Source of the DNA: Methanothermobacter sp049720995
Lineage (GTDB): Archaea; Methanobacteriota; Methanobacteria; Methanobacteriales; Methanothermobacteraceae
Reading direction: 5' to 3'
NCBI RefSeq assembly: GCF_049720995.1
Contig: NZ_JBNASF010000016.1
Coordinates: forward strand, 1 to 43,139
Length of the DNA: 43,139 nucleotides
Below are positions 41,357 through 43,139 of the stretch, one piece after another; position 1 is the first letter of the stretch, and every line of letters begins with the position of its first letter. The notes under the pieces were generated by a model. The model saw nothing but the letters and a program-made list of their open reading frames with translations. It made no database searches and was not told where the DNA came from. The position numbers were made by a program, and so were the translations under genes.

Positions 41357-42121
41357 CTATTCAGCCTCCCTTTCAATGAATTTCATGAGGTCCCTGATGC
41401 TTGACATGAACTGGGCCGGGAATACTATTGTTGAGTTTTTTTCTGTGGCTATCTCGGCGAGGACCTGGAGATTTCGCAGCTGGAGGGCTATCGGATGTTT
41501 CTGAATCACATCGGCAGCCTCCCCCAGTTTTGCTGCTGAGAGGTATTCTCCCTCTGCAGTAATTATTTTGGCACGTTTCTCCCTTTCAGCCTCTGCCTGT
41601 TTGGCCATGGCACGCTGCATGCCCTCTGGAAGTTTTATATCCTTTATTTCCACTGTTGTTACGTTTATACCCCATGGTTCGCTGTGTTCATCTATTATTT
41701 CCTTTATCTTCTCATTTATCCGGGACGTCTCTGAAAGAACCTCATCAAGGGCAAACTGGCCTATAACGTTCCTGACTGTGGTCTGGGATATCTGATTAAC
41801 TGCACCATAATAGTCCTCAATTGCAACAACGGCCTTGAGGGGATCTGCCACCTTGAAGTAGGCGACTGCAGCCACATCTATTGAAACATTGTCCTGTGTT
41901 ATTATCTTCTGGGAGGGTATGGGCATGGTAACTATTCGAAGGGAAACCTTCACCATGCGATCAATAAAGGGTATTATAATGCGAAGGCCGGGTTCCTTAA
42001 CACCTATAACTCTTCCCAGTCTGAAAACAACGCCCCTCTCGTACTGTTTAACTATCCTCACGCTCAGAGAAAAAATAACGATTATCACAAGAGCCAGTAA
42101 CCCCGCTATTAAAGGATCCAT
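41357..42121 (-). CDS. Slipin/stomatin-like SPFH protein
   Basis: 254 residues from ATG 42121, preferred because GGAGGTG lies three bases ahead; a TTG at 42136 is also open. One N-terminal membrane helix (about 4-23), then the SPFH domain with EYERGVVFRLGR-like QYERGVVFRLGRVIG, PFIDRMVKVSLR, QDNVSIDVAAVAYFKV and VTTVEIKDIKLP. A coiled coil follows (MQRAMAKQAEAEREKRA). Stomatins form membrane rafts and regulate partner channels. An NfeD protease usually sits beside archaeal slipins but is absent here; the neighbour is an ion channel in divergent orientation. Confidence 0.93.
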   Translation of the reverse strand: MDPLIAGLLALVIIVIFSLSVRIVKQYERGVVFRLGRVIGVKEPGLRIIIPFIDRMVKVSLRIVTMPIPSQKIITQDNVSIDVAAVAYFKVADPLKAVVAIEDYYGAVNQISQTTVRNVIGQFALDEVLSETSRINEKIKEIIDEHSEPWGINVTTVEIKDIKLPEGMQRAMAKQAEAEREKRAKIITAEGEYLSAAKLGEAADVIQKHPIALQLRNLQVLAEIATEKNSTIVFPAQFMSSIRDLMKFIEREAE

Positions 42122-42239
42122 AAACACCTCCCCCAAGTCCTTACGGTTTATTTATTGGCCCCGATGTATATCTAGATTTTGGTATTATCCTTCGTAATAG
42201 GTCTGTATAACGCATATGCATGGAAAGAATGAATGCAAA

Positions 42240-42248
42240 GTATTTATC
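42240..42248 (+). promoter_or_regulatory. TATA box for the ion-channel gene
   Basis: GTATTTATC lies 32-40 bases before ATG 42280, predicting a transcript start near 42270 and a very short leader. This also argues against the upstream ATG at 42220. Confidence 0.45.
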
Positions 42249-42279
42249 GACACCGACACAAGTATGTAATGGGATCCCC

Positions 42280-43005
42280 ATGGACTACGAAAAGCTCCTG
42301 AAAGCCAAGGAACTAACCCTACTGGTCCTGATAATCCTTGACATAGTCCTGCTTACCTACATCTCATTCTATCCATCAAATCCCGGGACAGTGAATGCCA
42401 TCAACCAGTTTGACCTTTTCCTCTGCATCATACTCTTCATTGAATTCTCCATAAACCTAAAAAGGGCCGATGACAGGAGGAGGTTCCTAAGGGAGAACTG
42501 GATGGATATAGTGGCCTTTCTCCCGGTGGATTTCTTCAGGGCCTTCAGATTCGTAAGGATAATAAGGGTTGTGAAGATCCTTGCCCTCTTCAGGAAGTAC
42601 CTCAAGAAGTTCTTCACATTCCTTGTGGACACACACCTTGACCAGGCACTTGGGATACTCCTCTTTGCAATAGTGGGGGGCACTCTCTTCTTTTATATGA
42701 TGGAATCTGGAGTCAACAGATCCCTTCACGGTCCGCTGGACTCACTCTGGTACAGCATCACAACCACAATCGTGGGGGAGGTTGTGATCCCCCCAACAAC
42801 ACTCTACGGTAAGGCCATAACCAGCATGCTCATGCTTGTGGGTGTCACCTTTGTGGGTTTCCTCACAGCCTCACTGGCCTCCTGGTTCGTTAAAAACCCT
42901 GAAGAAGAAAAGGAGGTCCATGAAAGGATCGAAAACATCGAGAGAAGTATAGAGGATCTTAAAAGGGAGGTCAGGGAAATCAGGGACCTGCTGCGGGAAA
43001 AATGA
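42280..43005 (+). CDS. Voltage-sensor-type ion channel with unusual selectivity filter
   Basis: 241 residues. The S4-like helix carries spaced arginines and lysines (FRAFRFVRIIRVVKILALFRKY, read in parts, about 81-104), after S1-S3 segments. The pore region is SLWYSITTTIVGEVVIPPTT (about 169-188): the potassium-channel TVGYGD is replaced by TIVGEV, lacking the GYG filter. A C-terminal coiled coil (EEEKEVHERIENIERSIED) should assemble tetramers. Start ATG 42280 is preferred over 42220 because the TATA box lies between them. The gene tail begins a 59-base tandem repeat. Confidence 0.85.
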   Translation: MDYEKLLKAKELTLLVLIILDIVLLTYISFYPSNPGTVNAINQFDLFLCIILFIEFSINLKRADDRRRFLRENWMDIVAFLPVDFFRAFRFVRIIRVVKILALFRKYLKKFFTFLVDTHLDQALGILLFAIVGGTLFFYMMESGVNRSLHGPLDSLWYSITTTIVGEVVIPPTTLYGKAITSMLMLVGVTFVGFLTASLASWFVKNPEEEKEVHERIENIERSIEDLKREVREIRDLLREK

Positions 43006-43138
43006 TGTACCCCTATTGCTAAAGGGAGGTCAGGGAAATCAGGGACTTGCTACGGGAAAAATGATGTACCCCTATTGCTAAAGGGAGGTCAGGGAAATCA
43101 GGGACTTGCTACGGGAAAAATGATGTACCCCTATTGCT
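42962..43138 (+). repeat. Three-copy tandem repeat, 59 bp, beginning in the channel gene tail
   Basis: Units at 42962-43020, 43021-43079 and 43080-43138 are head to tail. The first includes the last 13 codons and TGA of the channel; copies two and three are identical and differ from it at two bases, both silent in the channel frame (CTG CTG against TTG CTA). An in-frame TAA precedes each later copy, so they are not read as protein. The window ends here, so more copies may follow. Confidence 0.95.
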
Positions 43139-43139
43139 A

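Noticed and set aside
1..43139. CRISPR array, because several repeats have a period near 65 bp
   Set aside because: Each locus has its own repeat sequence with only two or three copies, repeats overlap coding ends, and no cas genes are present.
1..43139. Mobile element or prophage
   Set aside because: No transposase, integrase or phage genes, and the flanking repeats are not shared between loci.

Overview
The window looks like chromosome of a Methanothermobacter-type thermophilic methanogenic archaeon (close to M. thermautotrophicus). The reasons are mid GC content with AT-rich archaeal TATA boxes, frequent Shine-Dalgarno-led GTG and TTG starts, tightly overlapping genes, and archaeal families throughout: NucS, Lhr-type helicase with its metallophosphoesterase, DUF362 Fe-S proteins, a UbiA/CruF carotenoid set, and rml genes in the order D-A-C-B. 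This is inferred from gene content and style, not from a database match. No rRNA, tRNA, insertion sequence or CRISPR array was seen.

Layout. 1-3548 (+): a gene-tail repeat, then an overlapping run of RNase Z, MscS channel, sortase and a Roadblock/LC7 protein. 3686-5707: nadA converging on a DUF362 ferredoxin-like protein. 5861-7874 (+): a secreted beta-helix protein interrupted by one frameshift, ending in a membrane anchor that could be a sortase substrate. 8213-8620: a ferritin-like protein. 8743-11026 (-): HIT protein, two small unknowns, a MetX-like alpha/beta hydrolase and a ferredoxin. 11109-13859: small unknown, M48 membrane protease, NucS. 14072-17515: small unknown, VWA/MoxR pair, and an HtrA-like protease with no signal peptide. 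17659-23182: a manganese exporter with palindromes in its promoter, then nitrilase-cruF (+) facing crtI-crtB-ubiA (-), which together resemble a C50 carotenoid (bacterioruberin-type) pathway. 23364-28314: HEAT-repeat protein, then ubiA, metallophosphoesterase and Lhr helicase overlapping in one operon. 28472-31679: methyltransferase, a candidate structured small RNA, flavodoxin, and an ArsR-cyclase-TrmO operon. 31761-35983 (+): small unknown, HAD phosphatase, rmlD, rmlA, rmlC, rmlB for dTDP-L-rhamnose. 35977-39873: small unknown divergent from a TetR regulator, followed by two radical SAM enzymes. 39879-43139: a glycosylation-rich surface protein with a Yip1-like membrane protein, a slipin, and a voltage-sensor-type ion channel whose gene tail is triplicated.

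Three things stand out. First, 29369-29570 has a strong promoter, several perfect stems, a T-run end and a loop carrying the anti-Shine-Dalgarno sequence, and is proposed as a new small RNA. Second, several genes have their own tail sequence repeated just downstream with a period of 52-65 bp and a different sequence at each locus; this recurs across the window. Third, three coding regions each need exactly one base added or removed in a short homopolymer to be whole (the Roadblock protein, the beta-helix protein and the SPASM radical SAM enzyme), so this sequence either carries indel errors or real frameshifts.

Start codons were chosen by ribosome-binding site where one is visible. Functions come from family motifs read by eye; no homology search or structure prediction was run.
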